Assembly (NCBI GenBank): GCA_963774455.1 | Contig: CAVZFD010000004.1 | Coordinates: 868,001-932,000 of the forward strand | DNA length: 64,000 nucleotides | Direction of reading: 5' to 3' | Source: DATFVA01 sp963774455 | GTDB taxonomy: Bacteria > Bacteroidota > Ignavibacteria > Ignavibacteriales > Ignavibacteriaceae | Shown: piece by piece, positions 1 to 8,645 of the stretch | How the letters are laid out: every line of letters begins with the position of its first letter | How positions within the stretch are numbered: the first letter of the stretch is position 1 | The notes under the pieces: model-generated | What the model saw: the letters and a program-made list of their open reading frames with translations, nothing else | Told to the model about the DNA's origin: nothing | Database searches by the model: none | Made by a program: the position numbers and the translations under genes

Positions 1-323
1 AGCCCGATGCCGAAACTCTTGAAGGTATAAAGATAGAAATTAGCACAAGGGATAATACAACTGATTCAGGTAAGGAGCTTTCTTTCCGGTTCGGTAATGA
101 GAAGGAAAATTACGGGGCATCTTTTTATGGTGTTTCGAATAGGGGGAAAAAATCAAGCTGGAAAATAAACTCCGTATCAATGAAGATTAATATTACAGAT
201 GTTAAATATATTAACGGAGTATTGCATTTAACCGGTGAATTCAGTGGAACATTTAAATCAAGCGATGCTCCTGAAGGGCTGACTGCAGAGATAAAAAACT
301 GCAGTTTTGAAATAATTATTTAG
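1..323 (+). CDS. 3' end of an unrecognised protein (start lies outside the window)
   Basis: An open frame runs from the left edge (codons in phase with position 3) to a TAG at 321-323, giving 106 residues. The residues alternate hydrophobic and polar (for example 'LHLTGEFSGTFKS' near the end), which suggests a beta-sheet-rich domain. It ends in 'CSFEIII'. I do not recognise a family. The repeated beta strands and the 'ITDVKYINGVLHLTGEF' stretch resemble small secreted beta-sandwich proteins of unknown function, but that is only an impression. No start codon, signal peptide or promoter can be judged because the 5' part is missing. Confidence 0.6.
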   Translation, partial: PDAETLEGIKIEISTRDNTTDSGKELSFRFGNEKENYGASFYGVSNRGKKSSWKINSVSMKINITDVKYINGVLHLTGEFSGTFKSSDAPEGLTAEIKNCSFEIII

Positions 324-324
324 G

Positions 325-549
325 AATCTAAACTTTTCCCTCTACTCCGAGAGTTTAAGAGTTTCGTTACTTTCATTAAAAGTCTACGACATACTAGGCA
401 ACGAAATAGAAACATTAGTAAAGGAAGAAAAATCTGCAGGCACTTATGAAGTAAACTGGAATGCAGCGAATCTTCCAAGCGGCGTTTATTTCTACAGAAT
501 GAAAGCTGGAGATTTTATCCAGACTCGTAAAATGATTTTGTTGAAATGA
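325..549 (+). pseudogene. Orphan T9SS C-terminal sorting-domain remnant
   Basis: Directly after the TAG of the preceding gene, the frame starting at 325 reads to a TGA at 547-549. It encodes a recognisable type A sorting domain: 'KVYDILGNEIETLV', then 'SGVYFYRMKAGDF', then 'TRKMILLK'. The N-terminal 'NPFNPxT' part of the domain is missing or degenerate, and no start codon or cargo domain precedes it. It is therefore the surviving tail of a former T9SS-exported protein, probably left by deletion or recombination between repeated 3' ends. It matches the C-terminus of the protein ending at 3948 and shares that gene's downstream sequence. Confidence 0.75.
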
Positions 550-675
550 TTTTCACAGAGGTTACCCCGACCTTTTGAAAGAGAGTTCAGCCCGATGGCA
601 GATTGTCATCGGGTTTTTTTATTATCTTATTAAACAATTTAATTGCTTCTATCAAAGATTTATGACAAATTATTA
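541..675 (+). repeat. Duplicated 3' module, copy A (gene end plus terminator)
   Basis: The last codons of the orphan sorting domain, the following 'TTCACAGAGGTTACCC', the terminator hairpin and the AT-rich tail ('TTAAACAATTT', 'TTGCTTCTAT') recur at about 3967-4095. Both copies lie after a T9SS sorting domain, so the whole 3' end, coding tail and terminator together, was duplicated. The copies have diverged at scattered positions, so the event is not very recent. Confidence 0.75.
591..620 (+). terminator. Rho-independent terminator after the orphan sorting domain
   Basis: A perfect 7-bp stem, CCCGATG (591-597) and CATCGGG (607-613), is followed by a run of seven T. An almost identical terminator lies at 4020-4048. 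The 621-852 stretch beyond it holds no gene; it must contain the promoter of the next gene, but I cannot name its boxes with confidence. Confidence 0.8.
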
Positions 676-852
676 TAAGTAATTTCTTTCTAATTGGAGA
701 GAGTCAGAAGACAGGGCAGGATTACTGTTACATGCTGAAGACACACATCCGATACTCTCCCGGAGCAAAAGTTCTGAAAATAACTGTTTCAACTTTAATT
801 TGGGTTTTTCTGATTCTTAATAATTAAATGTCCACCTTATTAAGGAGACAAT

Positions 853-3800
853 ATGCCTAAATTCTTTATGGTACTTTCTCTCCTTCTTTTTGCATTTACC
901 GCAATTGCTCAGACCTCGCTGATCCATTACGGCCCTGCCAGGATCTCCGGAACAACCATATTCGAAGCTCCTATGCTGGAAAATTTCTACCTTAACCAAA
1001 CACCAAACGGGATGAACGGACTGTTCGCGGATGCAAATTGTGCGCTTTGTCCTTCCGGACAGCAATCGGTTGCTGAAAACTTCACTGTCTCTGATTCTAT
1101 AATCGAGATAAGCAAACTTGTAATGTGGGGCGGGTATTACCCTGAAAACATCCCGAATCCGGTGGATGACTTCACCGTAATACTTCACTCCGATAACGGT
1201 GGTACACCCGGCCCGGTTCTGGACATCCGGAGTGGTCTTCAGGCCAGCAGCCGTGCAGTTACTGGTAATATTCTTTTTGGCGTGGACGAGTATGTTTTCA
1301 CGTTTGAGTTCTGGGATCCTATATACATCAATAATACAGGAACGTACTGGATAGAAATTTATAATAACAGCACAGCATCGGGTAACTTTTTTTGGGAGAC
1401 AGGTTATCTGGACTTCACTCAGGGTATCCCCGGAAGCAGCTGGACTCCAGAAGCACCGGGAGCAACCTGGAACCTGGATTGGACCACGGATCTATCTATG
1501 CAGCTCCAGGTCAGCGGTTTTATCAGAGTGACTACGGCACAAATTACAGATGACGTTATCCGGGGGGCTTTGAATCAGCCGGTTATCTGTATTATAGTAA
1601 ACCCTCAGGTGGGTGTGTTGACACCGCCGTCTATAACTGCCGTCTCATTAAATACTAACGGAACTACAAACACAGGTGATATCCTTAATGCCAAACTTTT
1701 TAATACAGGTACAAACCCGAATTTCTCCACTTTAAACCAAACAGGCAATACAGTATATAATCCGGATGGATATTTTACAATCTATGGCGGGGGAAGTTTG
1801 ATAGATTATGAAACAAATTATATATGGTTAACATATGATGTTTCTCCCACAGCCCAAATAGGAAATTTTCTGGATGCCGAATGTCTTCAGTTAACATTTA
1901 GCTATACCGGGCCGCGTGTTCCGGATATAACAGCTCCGGCCGGTAACAGGGAAATCATTATGGGAAACGGCTTGTCCGGAATATATACGGTTGGGAATAC
2001 CGGGGACTTTAATTCCCTTACATCATTATGTGATTCACTGGAAGCGTCGTTTATAACAGGGCCGGTAACGATTGAAATATTGAATGACTATATCTCAACA
2101 GAAGAAAATTTCCCGATTGTATTCCCGTTTATTATAGGCAGTTCATTTCAGAACTCTATTAAAATTCACCCTGCTTTTGATGCAAACGATGTTGCAATAA
2201 CCGGCAGTCAAAGTGCCATAATAAAATTTGATGGAGCTACTAATATTTCGATAGACGGACGACCCGGTGGTATTGGTGAAGAAAAATCATTATCTGTAAT
2301 AAACGAAAATCCAAACGGCTCTACTATTCTTATTACGGGTAATTCCAGAAATATTGAAATTTCGTATTGCAATATTTTAGGATGCAGCGATAATCCGGAC
2401 AGAGGTGTCATTCAGTCTTTTTATAACGGTTATAATAGTTACAGCGACAGCGTTTCGATAGATAATTGTTTTATTGGTAAAAGCATCAGCGGCAGGCCGG
2501 ACAACGGCATTTATTTTGGCGATGGAAGCTACCCCGTTGCTTTACACTGGATAATATCAGAATGTCAAATTACAGATTTTTTAAGTACAGGGATAAATTG
2601 TAAGCAGGCTGGGGAATGTTACATTCAGGATTCTGAAATTTATCTTACAGAACCAACAAATAAGGCTAAAGTGACTGGTATTTTTATCGGCCATCTGTTC
2701 TCACCAAATATTATTAGAAATTCTATTCATTCTCTTTCCACTTTAGGTTCATCGCCGGATTCTGTAACAGGGATTAAAATACCAAATTCAAGCAATGCAT
2801 ATATATACAACAACTTTATCAGTCTTTCAGGAGATGAATATTCCACAATCGCAGGTATCGATTTTAGCGGAGTATATTTTACCTATAATAATTTCTTTAA
2901 CAACTCAATTTATATTTATGGAGAGGAAGCGAATTCAAATAATAGTTTTTGTTTCAGGAGGAGATCTGCTGAATATCACGGAATGACTCTTAATTTATTG
3001 GATAATATATTTGTTAATAAACGCAATAATACATCGGGAACCGGCCGCCATTATGCAATTGCCATTGAGGACGACAGGGGACTGCAGCAGATCGATCACA
3101 ATGATTATTTTGCTGCCGGGAATGGCGGTATACTTGGGAAATGGCTTAACAACGATATCACTACTTTAACGGTTTGGAGGGACTCGACTCAAAAGGACAC
3201 TTTCTCAATCTCAAAAAATGTTTATTTTACTTCGGGTACAGATCTTCATTTAACAGGCAGTTCTTTAGGTGATATTGATTTAACTGGGGAGCCGCTATCT
3301 TTAATACCCGACGATATTGATCGGGAAATCCGTAATCCATCATTCCCATATATTGGCGCCGATGAAAATCTGGGTTATCCTTTACCGGTTGAATTGATTT
3401 CATTTACAGTCCTGTCATCGGAAAGAGAAGTGGAGATTAACTGGATTACAGCAAGTGAAAGAAATAATAAAGGATTTGAGATTGAAAGAAGACGGATTCC
3501 TGAACAAATGCAATGGATGAAAATCGGGTTTGTACCGGGATCCGGAACAACCACGGAACCAAAGTCATACTCATTTACAGATAAGAATGTTACTACAGGA
3601 AAATACTTTTATCGCCTGAAGCAAATTGATTTTGATGGCAGCTACAATTACAGTAAAATAGTTGAAGTAGAACTAACTGCGCCGGATAAGTTTTCACTTG
3701 AGCAGAACTTCCCAAATCCCTTCAACCCTGCAACTACAATAAACTACCAGCTTCCTAAATCTGGATATGTAACGCTTAAGGTTTATAACATTCTGGGAAG

Positions 3801-3948
3801 AGAAGTAGCCACTCTTGTTAATGAGCAGAAGACTCAGGGAAGATATTCAGTCAATTTTAATGCTTCGGGGTTAGCGAGCGGTGTTTATTTTTATCGAATT
3901 AAAGCTGGAGATTTTATACAGACGGAGAAGATGATCCTCCTCCGTTAG
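853..3948 (+). CDS. T9SS-exported surface protein with beta-helix region
   Basis: 1,031 residues. The start is fixed by an AAGGAG ribosome binding site 8 bases upstream. Residues 1-20 form a signal peptide ('LSLLLFAFTAIAQT'). Residues about 225-365 ('RGALNQPVICIIVNP ... TNTGDI ... YIWLTYDVS') resemble the N-terminal domain associated with BNR-repeat neuraminidases. Residues about 430-780 look like a right-handed parallel beta-helix, with repeated short strands and Asn ladders. Residues about 850-930 are an Fn3-like module ('WITASERNNKGFEIERR'). The last 80 residues are the type A sorting domain ('NFPNPFNPATTINYQLPKSG'). It is expected to cross the outer membrane by the type IX system and be attached at the surface. 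The substrate or ligand is unknown. No catalytic motif is evident. Confidence 0.85.
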   Translation: MPKFFMVLSLLLFAFTAIAQTSLIHYGPARISGTTIFEAPMLENFYLNQTPNGMNGLFADANCALCPSGQQSVAENFTVSDSIIEISKLVMWGGYYPENIPNPVDDFTVILHSDNGGTPGPVLDIRSGLQASSRAVTGNILFGVDEYVFTFEFWDPIYINNTGTYWIEIYNNSTASGNFFWETGYLDFTQGIPGSSWTPEAPGATWNLDWTTDLSMQLQVSGFIRVTTAQITDDVIRGALNQPVICIIVNPQVGVLTPPSITAVSLNTNGTTNTGDILNAKLFNTGTNPNFSTLNQTGNTVYNPDGYFTIYGGGSLIDYETNYIWLTYDVSPTAQIGNFLDAECLQLTFSYTGPRVPDITAPAGNREIIMGNGLSGIYTVGNTGDFNSLTSLCDSLEASFITGPVTIEILNDYISTEENFPIVFPFIIGSSFQNSIKIHPAFDANDVAITGSQSAIIKFDGATNISIDGRPGGIGEEKSLSVINENPNGSTILITGNSRNIEISYCNILGCSDNPDRGVIQSFYNGYNSYSDSVSIDNCFIGKSISGRPDNGIYFGDGSYPVALHWIISECQITDFLSTGINCKQAGECYIQDSEIYLTEPTNKAKVTGIFIGHLFSPNIIRNSIHSLSTLGSSPDSVTGIKIPNSSNAYIYNNFISLSGDEYSTIAGIDFSGVYFTYNNFFNNSIYIYGEEANSNNSFCFRRRSAEYHGMTLNLLDNIFVNKRNNTSGTGRHYAIAIEDDRGLQQIDHNDYFAAGNGGILGKWLNNDITTLTVWRDSTQKDTFSISKNVYFTSGTDLHLTGSSLGDIDLTGEPLSLIPDDIDREIRNPSFPYIGADENLGYPLPVELISFTVLSSEREVEINWITASERNNKGFEIERRRIPEQMQWMKIGFVPGSGTTTEPKSYSFTDKNVTTGKYFYRLKQIDFDGSYNYSKIVEVELTAPDKFSLEQNFPNPFNPATTINYQLPKSGYVTLKVYNILGREVATLVNEQKTQGRYSVNFNASGLASGVYFYRIKAGDFIQTEKMILLR

Positions 3949-3966
3949 CACTGCGGCGGACAGGTT
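3937..3966 (+). other. 30-bp in-frame insertion carrying the stop codon
   Basis: Compared with copy A, where the gene ends 'ATG ATT TTG TTG AAA TGA', this gene reads ATG ATC, then 30 extra bases, then TTG CTG AAA TGA in the same frame (TGA at 3976-3978). Removing 3937-3966 restores the usual 'MILLK' ending. The insert supplies its own TAG (3946-3948) and has imperfect self-complementarity (TCCG ... CGGA). It looks like a tiny insertion into the conserved tail; its origin is unknown. Confidence 0.5.
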
Positions 3967-4095
3967 TTGCTGAAATGATCTTCACAGAGGTTACCCTTGC
4001 CTAATGAAAAAGATTTCAGCCCGATGGCAGATAGTCATCGGGTTTTTTATTGTCTTCTTAAACAATTTTGTTGCTTCTATTAAATATTTATTTCA
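3967..4095 (+). repeat. Duplicated 3' module, copy B
   Basis: This is the counterpart of the repeat at 541-675. It shares 'TGAAATGAT.TTCACAGAGGT', the terminator and the AT-rich tail with 'TTAAACAATTT' and 'TTGCTTCTAT'. Together with copy A it forms a direct repeat of about 3.4 kb spacing, a plausible substrate for the recombination that created the orphan sorting domain. Confidence 0.7.
4020..4048 (+). terminator. Rho-independent terminator of the beta-helix gene
   Basis: Stem CCCGATG (4020-4026) pairs with CATCGGG (4036-4042), followed by six T. It is nearly identical to the terminator at 591-620. Confidence 0.8.
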
Positions 4096-4136
4096 AATTC
4101 CGGTCAGTGATTTTTCTCTACGGTGAGGGTGAGACG

Positions 4137-4874
4137 CTAGAGTAAAGTACAGTTACTTTCTTCTTCCTCATCATCCTCAAACTCTTCATCCTCCTCATCT
4201 TTATCGTCGGTGTAGATTCGGTCGGGATCGTTAAAGCGGCCTGTTCCGGTGTATGTCCAGAAAACCTTGTCATCAGTTTGTGTTGTACTTGTCAGAGCTA
4301 TGCATACATAGGGGTGAGGTTCTCTTTCCAGGGCTTTGTAAAGATATTCAGGAACTTTTATCGCCGTGCAATATCCTCCATCACCAAATTCGGGTGCCTT
4401 CACAAACTCTGTGAAAGAGTAAACGCACCCCTCTATTCTATTGAAGCAAATAAAGGCATATAGTGTTGCAGGGAAGATGGGATCTTCAGGCTCGTCTGAT
4501 GAGAAAGTTAGCATCAACAGATTGTCATCAATAAATGCCAAATAAAAATATAAATCCTTTCCGTTCGGAGTAATTATATTCTCATCGCTAAATCCTTCTT
4601 TCTCAAGGAAATAATAAAGATTATGCTTGAACAGCTCCCTGAAAGCTTTATTCTCATCCCCTTCAGCTTTTATCCAGGCTTTTTTAAGCAGGGGATATGA
4701 CATTATATGCCGGGTAAATTCGAGTGCTGTATCATACAGCTTATTATGATAACGTGTTATTGATAATGCACTTCTTCTGCTCTTTATACGCCGCTTTTTG
4801 ATTGAAAGACTGGTAATTCCAGGCTTACGAACCTTGTCAGGCAGGGTTATAATATTGTCTTCAGTTATTGGCAT
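4137..4874 (-). CDS. Unknown protein with a highly acidic C-terminal tail
   Basis: 245 residues. Its first 14 bases overlap the end of the amidohydrolase gene, so the two are probably translated together. The N-terminus is basic ('IKKRRIKSRRSA', about 25-36) and lacks a signal peptide, so the protein is likely cytoplasmic. The middle (about 60-205) is a compact mixed domain. Residues about 220-240 are almost all Asp and Glu. I recognise no family and no catalytic motif. The basic head and acidic tail could serve self-association or nucleic-acid mimicry, but nothing here shows it. The coupling suggests a role linked to the amidohydrolase. Confidence 0.65.
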   Translation of the reverse strand: MPITEDNIITLPDKVRKPGITSLSIKKRRIKSRRSALSITRYHNKLYDTALEFTRHIMSYPLLKKAWIKAEGDENKAFRELFKHNLYYFLEKEGFSDENIITPNGKDLYFYLAFIDDNLLMLTFSSDEPEDPIFPATLYAFICFNRIEGCVYSFTEFVKAPEFGDGGYCTAIKVPEYLYKALEREPHPYVCIALTSTTQTDDKVFWTYTGTGRFNDPDRIYTDDKDEEDEEFEDDEEEESNCTLL

Positions 4875-5904
4875 AGTGAAAATTTTGTCCTGATTTGTTT
4901 AAAAGAGAATTAGCACTGTAAAATACCTGCTCATCAAACCCCATTTTCTTCAGAATGAAATAGTTCTTATCAAGCGGGTTACGGATTGAGAAAGCTTTGA
5001 TGGTCAACCGGATCCACTTGATTATATTCTTGCTTTTCTTGTAGCTGAACTCTGAAGCCGGTAAAGGATAATCGCTGCCGAAGAGGAGGCGATCCTGAGG
5101 GATTCTTGCCAGGATATCCGGGACATATGCATTTCGTAATGGTTCAGCAATGGCCGAGAGATCGGCATAGAGCTTCCAGGGTTTGGTTTTGCTTTCCTCA
5201 AAGAGCTTATAGAACTCTTCCATATCATCCTGGTATTTTGTATCGAGTGCACCGAAGTAGGGTAGAGCGCAGTGTGCGATAATTACAGTTACCCCGCGAT
5301 CGAGTGCTGCCCGCAGATATTTTGGATTATTGAATTCGATAAAACGATCATCTGAAGTTGGGATGGAATATTCCGGACCGGAGTGCACCAGCAGCGGCAG
5401 GTTATGCTCTGCCAGGTAATCGTACATCGGGAAGCATTTCTCGTTTGTTACGTCTATCTGCTGGGAGGAAGGGATCCATTTACAGAGCACTGCACCATTG
5501 CTTAAACATTTATTTAGTTCTTCCTTCCAGTCGTTACGATAAGGATGAACAGAGGCACCCACAAGTATCCGTTTATTCTTTTTCGCCAGCTGTATTATGT
5601 AATCGTTTGGGACGTACAGGTGAGTAATTTCTTTATTGCCTTCTTTCTCCCGGGGATTACCATCAAGATCGTAAACTTTATCCATAGCCAGCAGTACAAC
5701 TTTATCTACTTTCTTTGCTCCGTTAATTACTGAAAGGATTTTACGTTCAACTTCCTCAAATGTAGGTTCCTTGAATAGGGAATAGGAGGTAAGCTTCAGC
5801 AGCCAGTATGCAGGCTGTTTCTTAAAGGTCTCCGACCAATAGCAACCGTTCTTTGAATTTCGGGGACCACCGAAGTGAACGTGGATGTCTATTATTGCTG
5901 GCAT
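4861..5904 (-). CDS. Metal-dependent amidohydrolase (amidohydrolase_2 family)
   Basis: 347 residues, cytoplasmic, with a TIM-barrel metal hydrolase pattern. The metal-binding HVH is at 8-10 ('IDIHVHFG'). His174 ('LLVHSG'), His211 ('IIAHC') and Asp278 ('LFGSDYP') complete the usual ligand set. The family includes hydrolases and nonoxidative decarboxylases acting on cyclic or aromatic carboxylates. The substrate cannot be read from the sequence. The length is normal for the family. It precedes and overlaps by 14 bases the acidic-tail gene, forming a two-gene unit. Confidence 0.8.
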   Translation of the reverse strand: MPAIIDIHVHFGGPRNSKNGCYWSETFKKQPAYWLLKLTSYSLFKEPTFEEVERKILSVINGAKKVDKVVLLAMDKVYDLDGNPREKEGNKEITHLYVPNDYIIQLAKKNKRILVGASVHPYRNDWKEELNKCLSNGAVLCKWIPSSQQIDVTNEKCFPMYDYLAEHNLPLLVHSGPEYSIPTSDDRFIEFNNPKYLRAALDRGVTVIIAHCALPYFGALDTKYQDDMEEFYKLFEESKTKPWKLYADLSAIAEPLRNAYVPDILARIPQDRLLFGSDYPLPASEFSYKKSKNIIKWIRLTIKAFSIRNPLDKNYFILKKMGFDEQVFYSANSLLNKSGQNFHYANN

Positions 5905-5962
5905 AGAGGCTCTAGAGTGAATATTGTTATATTGTTAAATGGTTGTAAAAGGTCGAAGGTGG

Positions 5963-5988
5963 AGATTCCTCCCTTCGGTCGGAATGAC
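5963..5988. repeat. Short interspersed repeat ('CCTTCGGTCGGAATGAC' type)
   Basis: The segment AGATTCCTCCCTTCGGTCGG plus AATGAC matches a short repeat I know from intergenic regions of many Bacteroidota/Ignavibacteria genomes, usually seen as GTCATTCCGACCGAAGGG. It occurs once in this window, between the amidohydrolase gene and the iteron-like cluster. Its repeated nature is from memory and cannot be shown here. Confidence 0.45.
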
Positions 5989-6055
5989 TATACTAGCCAA
6001 ATTCGGAATTGGAAAAATTGTTGAATAATTCATCAAAATACTGCCTATGAAATAA

Positions 6056-6182
6056 TTTTGGACGATCCAGGGGCTATTTTGGACCATACTTGGACGCTTC
6101 TCAGAGCTGGTATGGTCCAATATTTTATTTGATTTTAGCCTGATTTTAATACTTTTTTGGTTTTGGACGCTTTGGACCATCA
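6056..6182. repeat. Iteron-like TTGGAC cluster with an 11-bp inverted repeat
   Basis: TTGGAC occurs five times in direct orientation (6058, 6079, 6090, 6163, 6172) and once inverted (6115-6120) within 125 bases. The words alternate between TTTGGACGC and TTTGGACCAT. TTGGACCATAC (6079-6089) and GTATGGTCCAA (6110-6120) form a perfect 11-bp inverted repeat. The cluster lies just downstream of the broken primase/helicase gene. Its form suits an origin or recombination site of a small mobile element, with the inverted repeat alternatively acting as a terminator for the minus-strand genes. Confidence 0.5.
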
Positions 6183-6201
6183 AAACACTACTTCTTATAT
6201 A

Positions 6202-6999
6202 TTATATTATATTTCCTTCACCCTGAAAATCTAAACTTTTTAAAATAAAAGTTCTTTCAGCACCAGATTTTTTCTGAATAAATTTCCATCCCTTTATCCT
6301 TGCAAATATCTTTAACCAGCTTGTAAACCTCTTCTGTTCCATTTTACTGTTGTTAAAGTCGGGATAATTTTCAAGGAAGTTTCTATAAGTTTCTCTTTTG
6401 TCATACCAGGTATCATTAGCAAGGTCTTCTGCAAATTCGAGGAATTCTTCCGATGTTGATTCTATCAGCTTCTTTACCTCCAGGTTAACTCTCTTATAAT
6501 CTAGTAATCCTTTTTCCAGGTAATAACTGAGACAGCTTATCATAAATTGATAGAAGCTGCACCAGTCATTATCAGACCAGTCATCAAAGAACCTGTGCCC
6601 GAATTCATCCTCAGGTGAATACCTGATACTGAAATAATCCGAGAACTCAAGTACAAACTGTCTTCTTAACGTGGATTCATCCACACCCTTAATGGTATAG
6701 TTAGTAGACAACAGTATTTTAGGTGACTGCTCGAAGGGTACGATAAATTCATCCTTATTCTTTTTTTCAATTATTATATTATCGGTAATCGCAGTAAAAA
6801 GGTTTTCAAATTTGAAACGCCTGTTTAGATCATTAAATTCAATTATATTGGTCCCGGGCTCATATGATTGAAAAGCAAATCTTTCAAACCAGAAGTTTTT
6901 TCCTCCTAACCGAAGTGATTTCCTAACTTTAGATATTGCATTGCCAAGTAAACTTTTGCCGCATCCTCCGTTTGATCCGTCATCAAGCTTCTCATCCAT
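6202..6999 (-). pseudogene. Primase/helicase of a mobile element, C-terminal (ATPase) part
   Basis: 265 residues from the first available ATG, but the same frame is open back to 7221, where it meets the TAA ending the upstream fragment. The ATPase has a Walker A loop 'GSNGGCGKS' at 8-16 and a 'LLSTNY' stretch near 97, the pattern of superfamily 3 helicases in phage and plasmid replication proteins. A C-terminal domain with Lys/Arg-rich 'RIKGWKFIQKKSG' follows. Changing the single TAA at 7222-7224 to a Lys codon yields one 494-codon protein, so this is best read as the second half of a broken gene. Expression from the internal ATG would start only just before the Walker loop. Confidence 0.75.
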
Positions 7000-7221
7000 A
7001 AATATTATTGCCTTTGCCAGCGCCGGATCCTTATACGTATGCAGGAGATACCCAATGACACTTTTGAAAGCATCATACCTTTCGGCGTCATTACCCGCTA
7101 TTCTGAAAACAAAAGTCTGAAAATCGCAGTCACCTCCAGTCTCATAAAACTCACGTTCAAGGATTTGATTTTTCCATATTGGTTTATCAAGCTCTTTATA
7201 ATTATGTGCAGAATATCCCTC

Positions 7222-7683
7222 TTAAGTAATCTTAATGAAACAGTTTTTGAAATAGATAAATGATTCTAACCTGGTATCCTGCTTGAAAGTATCTTCCAGC
7301 TGTTCCAGGTATTCGAGGTTACCCCGGCTGAAGAGATTATTTGTATTGTCTATGATCAGTTCAAACAACTTTTCAGCAGTTACCTTATCCTCAAATTCCC
7401 CAGGCTTTGCCAGGATATAATTCTTTACGGTCTCCTTGATATCCACGGTACTTATCTCTTCAACAATATTATCTTTTATCCGGACAAGTATATAATCCCT
7501 TCCTATAAAATATAACCTGAAACCGAATTGATTTAAGAAATCAATAAATAGTCTGCTGTTTAATTTTAACCGGTTCTTTTCTTTTTCCCAGAAGATAATT
7601 TTGTCATTATCTTTTCCCGGATCAGGTGAAATCACAACCACTTCCGCCTTATCCCCCAGGATTCTTTTAATCTCTTGATCCAT
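7222..7683 (-). pseudogene. Primase/helicase of a mobile element, N-terminal part
   Basis: 153 residues ending at TAA (7222-7224) after 'FIYFKNCFIKIT'. The next codons in the same frame read 'EGYSAHNYKELDKPIW' and continue without a stop into the ATPase fragment. The 'YFKNG.v.vT..G' context is typical of the linker before the helicase of phage/plasmid primases, where a Lys is usual at the stop position. One A-to-T change in an AAA/AAG codon would explain it. No start codon other than the ATG at 7681-7683 is needed. The gene belongs with the excisionase-like gene upstream as the remains of an integrated element. Confidence 0.7.
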
Positions 7684-7789
7684 TCAGCAGCTCCGTAACA
7701 TCTTTATAATCATTAAACCTGATTTACTACATCTCTGGTAAATAAATAATTCATCTCTGAATTCATTAAGATCTTTATTTTCCCGTTTT

Positions 7790-8116
7790 TTAATTTGTGG
7801 ATCCTTCATTTTCCTCCTCCGTAGTAATGTTAATAAATTTATTATTTTTTCCTTCCATCACCCATTTAGAAATATCATGCTGGAAGAAGTAGAGTCTGCC
7901 CCGGGGTTTATAACAGGGGATAAGATTAGCTGCGGTAAGCTTATACAGAAAAGAATGAGAGCAGCCGAGGTAATTTGCAGCCTCCTTAAAACCGAGCAGT
8001 TTACAATCGCCTTTGTCGAGCTGCCTCTGCATCTCAGTGGTGATCTCAACCAAAATATCCAGCTCCTCTTTTATTTTATCTGTAGTCGATTTAGACTTAG
8101 TTTTCTTATCTGCCAT
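7790..8116 (-). CDS. Excisionase-like helix-turn-helix DNA-binding protein
   Basis: 108 residues. A winged HTH of the excisionase/MerR-like 'HTH_17' type covers about 41-87: 'LGFKEAANYLGCSHSFLYKL' then 'GRLYFFQHDISKWV'. The N-terminal 20 residues are Lys/Ser/Thr rich. Such proteins direct excision or regulate small integrative elements. It lies upstream of the broken primase/helicase on the same strand, so the two probably derive from one element. No integrase is visible in the window, so the element appears defective. A pair of 10-bp direct repeats about 60 bases upstream could be its binding site. Confidence 0.75.
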   Translation of the reverse strand: MADKKTKSKSTTDKIKEELDILVEITTEMQRQLDKGDCKLLGFKEAANYLGCSHSFLYKLTAANLIPCYKPRGRLYFFQHDISKWVMEGKNNKFINITTEEENEGSTN

Positions 8117-8175
8117 CAGATAATCCTCCTTTTTTACTCATACAAATAAAAGTAGGATAATAGACTGGATGAAGT

Positions 8176-8196
8176 TGGATCATCCCTGGATCATCC
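8176..8196. promoter_or_regulatory. Tandem TGGATCATCC repeats upstream of the HTH gene
   Basis: TGGATCATCC occurs at 8176-8185 and 8187-8196, an 11-base period that places both copies on one DNA face. The position, 60-80 bases before the start of the excisionase-like gene, suits an operator or Xis-type site. The role is inferred from position only. Confidence 0.4.
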
Positions 8197-8449
8197 TTTT
8201 TTGAAATGGCGAAATCCGGATTTCGATTTATAAATTCAGAGACTCGGTTAATTTATTATTATTTATAACCGTGGGTGTTTGGTTTTGATTACGTATCTGA
8301 AGCACCCCTTTTCGGAAATAATCCATAATTGAAGTTTCATGGCTACGCAAGGATTATATTTTAACCCCAAGCTTCCCCACTAATCTTATCCCCGATGTTA
8401 GCTGATATTTCATTAATCTGAGAAAATATGCTCAAAGAAGAACGGATCC

Positions 8450-8513
8450 ACTGCTCCTAAATCAAAAGATACTAGTGGAAAGAGATGCAAAGCAATAACC
8501 ATAAAGGAGCAGT
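8450..8513. other. Inverted repeat in the gene-free stretch 8117-8645
   Basis: ACTGCTCCT (8450-8458) and AGGAGCAGT (8505-8513) are perfect inverted 9-mers separated by 46 bases. The 529-base gap between the HTH gene and the PIN toxin holds no open frame I can support. Apart from this inverted repeat and the tandem repeats at 8176-8196 I see nothing in it. The gap may hold one end of the degraded integrated element. Confidence 0.35.
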
Positions 8514-8645
8514 AATGTAAGACTCAAATCTTTTTAGTGGGTTAAATTTATGAATGAAGATTTAGATTGGTATAATTATGATTTTTTCCAATCAGTACTG
8601 AAATTTAATTCTCTGATCATTTGGAAATTATTTATACACCTTATT

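Noticed and set aside
5935..6183. 82-codon minus-strand open frame beside the iteron cluster
   Set aside because: Its sequence is a translation of the short interspersed repeat and the TTGGAC iterons; no ribosome binding site and no protein-like composition.
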